A DNA stretch of 7,053 nt from the NCBI GenBank assembly GCA_902787595.1, contig CADAHD010000118.1, positions 1-7,053 on the forward strand, read 5' to 3'. Source of the stretch: an uncultured Lachnospiraceae bacterium (GTDB lineage Bacteria > Bacillota_A > Clostridia > Lachnospirales > Lachnospiraceae). Positions 5,449 through 7,053 of this stretch are shown piece by piece. The translations under genes and the position numbers were made by a program. Under the pieces are notes generated by a model. The model was not told the DNA's origin. It did not search any database and saw only the letters and a program-made list of their open reading frames with translations. Positions within the stretch are counted from its first letter, which is position 1, and each line of letters opens with the position of its first letter.

Positions 5449-6687
5449 TTATACCTTTAACGCATTGATCATGCGAAACATCCGTATAGCTGCTTTTTCA
5501 TATAATTCCGCTGCATGTTCCATCGCTTCCTCTAATGTCATCGGCGCATCCACTGTAGTCATAAGCGAAGTGATCCCATGCTCATAAATGCTTTCATAGC
5601 CGGGCCCCAGGCTTCCGCACAATGCCACTGCCGGTACTCCGACGCGCCTGGCCCGCTCACCCACGCCGCACAGCACTTTCCCATAAGCGCTCTGCCAATC
5701 CGTGCGTCCCTCACCTGTCACCACAAGGTCTGCGCCCTCAAGCAGATTATCAAACTCTGCCAGATCCAGCACAGTCTCGATACCGGATCTCATTACGCCT
5801 CCAAAGAATACCAAAAGCGCCGTTCCCAGACCGCCCGCAGCTCCTCCTCCGCTAAGCGTATCCGGATCGATCCCAAATTTCTTTCGTATCTGATCGCGGT
5901 AGTTACACATTCCCTCTTCCAGCCGCTCTATCATATCCGGCGATGCTCCCTTTTGTGCGCCGTATGTTTTTGTTGCTCCCCTGTCACCGCATAGAGGATT
6001 CTTTACATCACAGGCAACAATGATCTTCGTCTTGCCTATCCGCTCATCCAGGCCGGAAGCATCGATCTCTGCAACCTTTTCAAGATCCTCTCCCGTACCG
6101 GCAAGTTCTTTTCCTTCCTTATCCAGAAACCTTACGCCCAGTGCTCTCGCGCATCCCATGCCGCCGTCATTCGTAGCACTGCCGCCTATGGCCACATATA
6201 TCTCTTCAAAGCCTTTATCCAGAGCATCAAGTATCAGCTCTCCCGTACCATAACTGGTCGTAAATAACGGATTTCTTTTCTCTGCCGGAACCAGCGTCAG
6301 GCCGGATGCTGCTGCCATCTCAATAACAGCCTGCTTTTCATTCAGCCGCCCATACGCTGCCATGATCTCTTCCATCAAAGGACCATGTACGGTGACTGTG
6401 ATAAGGCCCGCTCCGCCTCCGGCATCGGCGCAGTCCAAAGCTTCCTTATCCCCCGGCGCAATTGCTTCCTTATCCCCGAGCGCCATGCCTTCCTTAGCCT
6501 GAATGTATCCGCGGCTGCGTAAGGCTGCGATCAGCGCGTTCACAGTCCCCTCTCCGCCGTCAGCTATCGGAACCGCAACACACTCCGCATTTCCGAATAC
6601 TTCTTTTGCCGCCTTTGTAAGAAGCTCTGCCGTTTCCGCACTTGATAAAGAGCCCTTAAAAGAATCCGAAGCAAATACGATCTTCAT
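5449..6687 (-). CDS. Glycerate kinase, type 1 (GK-II family), with inserted octapeptide repeat
   Basis: Phosphorylates D-glycerate with ATP, feeding glycerate from serine, glycolate or sugar-acid breakdown into glycolysis. Numbering from the preferred start gives 412 residues, longer than the roughly 375-385 usual. Family motifs are DSFKGS at 8-13, PIADGGEGT at 40-48, GGSATNDGG at 168-176 and TGEGRTDWQS at 324-333. The extra length is largely an insertion at about 65-88 composed of three tandem octapeptides (KEGMALGD, KEAIAPGD, KEALDCAD) plus a glycine-rich tail, placed just before the ITVTVHGP strand. An ATG nine bases earlier (6696) abuts the AGGGG ribosome site and is rejected; from 6687 the protein begins MKIVFASDSFKGS as family members do. 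It lies 16 bases after the hydrolase gene and 2 bases before the glycosyltransferase. The E. coli names garK/glxK belong to this family, but which pathway applies here is not shown. Confidence 0.95.
   Translation of the reverse strand: MKIVFASDSFKGSLSSAETAELLTKAAKEVFGNAECVAVPIADGGEGTVNALIAALRSRGYIQAKEGMALGDKEAIAPGDKEALDCADAGGGAGLITVTVHGPLMEEIMAAYGRLNEKQAVIEMAAASGLTLVPAEKRNPLFTTSYGTGELILDALDKGFEEIYVAIGGSATNDGGMGCARALGVRFLDKEGKELAGTGEDLEKVAEIDASGLDERIGKTKIIVACDVKNPLCGDRGATKTYGAQKGASPDMIERLEEGMCNYRDQIRKKFGIDPDTLSGGGAAGGLGTALLVFFGGVMRSGIETVLDLAEFDNLLEGADLVVTGEGRTDWQSAYGKVLCGVGERARRVGVPAVALCGSLGPGYESIYEHGITSLMTTVDAPMTLEEAMEHAAELYEKAAIRMFRMINALKV
6440..6499 (-). repeat. 24-bp in-frame tandem repeat inside glycerate kinase
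   Basis: On the plus strand GCTTCCTTATCCCC occurs at 6440-6453 and again 24 bases later at 6464-6477, with a third diverged copy (CCTTCCTTAGCC) from 6488. The 24-bp period equals eight codons, so the reading frame is kept and three octapeptides beginning KE are encoded. This is consistent with slippage or duplication in a surface loop, with a possible change in copy number between strains. Confidence 0.85.
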
Positions 6688-6696
6688 ATATCTCAT

Positions 6697-6701
6697 CCCC
6701 T
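6697..6701 (-). promoter_or_regulatory. Ribosome binding site that fixes the glycerate kinase start
   Basis: AGGGG on the minus strand stands 9 bases before the ATG at 6685-6687 but directly touches the ATG at 6694-6696. Normal spacing therefore favours the inner start, giving MKIVFASDSF. The site overlaps the second of two consecutive TGA triplets that end the hydrolase gene. Confidence 0.75.
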
Positions 6702-6703
6702 CA

Positions 6704-7053
6704 TCAGACTCCGATGATAAATGTTTCAGTCTTTCTCATTACATCTTTAAGAATTTCAATATCTGCCGTGACACTACCTGTCTCTAACGAATGGTTTGCC
6801 GCCTCATATACATGCATGGGCACATTCCGTTCTTTTGCTATCCGTATTACCTCTTCAGACACACACCAGGGATCGGCAGTGCCCAGAAAAGCCGTAGCAT
6901 TTGCCGGATCATATTTAAAAGTATACTCAAGCGGTGTATATAAGACATGTCTAAGCTTAGACACATCACACATTTTTTTATCCTGAATCATTTTTTCAAT
7001 GACACGGCCACCCCCCAGATCTACACTCTTCGAGATAAAGAGCACTTCATCGT
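6704..7053 (-). CDS. Alpha/beta-fold hydrolase, C-terminal part (5' end beyond window)
   Basis: About 116 codons are visible, open to the right edge. The GTG at 7043-7045 is an internal Val codon, because the frame continues upstream as Asp-Glu-Val-Leu-Phe-Ile. The layout fits a small alpha/beta hydrolase: a strand and nucleophile elbow (ISKSV, Ser in S-K-S-V-D), a GTADPW segment with the probable catalytic Asp, and ANHSLET with the probable catalytic His near the end. Counted from that GTG as residue 1, these lie near 4-8, 55-60 and 83-89. The elbow is odd: relatives I recall read S-K-S-I-G or G-K-S-x-G, with a small residue two places after the Ser, whereas here it is Asp. The substrate is unknown. 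It ends in two consecutive TGA triplets 16 bases before the glycerate kinase start, so both are probably on one transcript. Confidence 0.75.
   Translation of the reverse strand, partial: DEVLFISKSVDLGGGRVIEKMIQDKKMCDVSKLRHVLYTPLEYTFKYDPANATAFLGTADPWCVSEEVIRIAKERNVPMHVYEAANHSLETGSVTADIEILKDVMRKTETFIIGV

Noticed and set aside
6694..6696. Upstream ATG as start of glycerate kinase
   Set aside because: The only ribosome site (AGGGG, 6697-6701) touches this ATG, while it is 9 bases from the ATG at 6685-6687, which also gives the family's usual N-terminus.
7043..7045. GTG as the real start of the hydrolase
   Set aside because: The frame continues upstream to the window edge with hydrolase-like residues, and a start here would remove most of the domain including the N-terminal strands.

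Overview
The window looks like ordinary chromosomal DNA from a Clostridia-type Firmicute, most probably a member of the Lachnospiraceae. This is inferred from the style of the proteins (for example a DHFR with the IPW-x-I-K-G-E-x-x-x-F-K-E-L-T motif, and Clostridia-like OGG and hydrolase families), strong AGGAG-type Shine-Dalgarno sites and short or overlapping gene junctions. It has not been checked against a database. I see no mobile element, CRISPR array, rRNA or tRNA. Every supported gene lies on the minus strand, so transcription runs from high to low coordinates.

In transcription order: (1) the C-terminal part of an alpha/beta-fold hydrolase, cut by the right edge (6704-7053); (2) a type 1 glycerate kinase (5449-6687) carrying an unusual triplicated octapeptide; (3) a GT-B glycosyltransferase (4235-5446), only 2 bases after the kinase; (4) a 250-base gap holding a small or remnant reading frame (4041-4178); (5) a dihydrofolate reductase fused in frame to a GNAT acetyltransferase (2979-3983); (6) a gap with a degenerate 40-bp tandem repeat (about 2871-2975); (7) a HAD phosphatase of the beta-phosphoglucomutase type (2184-2846); (8) a conserved-looking, cysteine-rich protein of unknown function, perhaps U32-peptidase-like (1286-2179), whose stop codon runs directly into a rho-independent terminator (1263-1286). 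A second possible terminator and a good sigma-A-like promoter lie in the next 70 bases. They separate this group from (9) deoC, deoxyribose-phosphate aldolase (526-1176), which overlaps by four bases (ATGA) with (10) an 8-oxoguanine DNA glycosylase cut by the left edge (1-529).

The pairs hydrolase-kinase-glycosyltransferase, HAD-U32-like and deoC-ogg look co-translated. A shared pathway for the whole group is not evident. Most are housekeeping, carbon and sugar metabolism, folate or repair functions. The points most worth a second look are the DHFR-GNAT fusion, the in-frame repeat expansion in glycerate kinase, the unknown cysteine-cluster protein, the compact terminator/promoter arrangement before deoC and the tandem repeat in the DHFR-GNAT/HAD gap. 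I did not find a clear, new multi-gene system.
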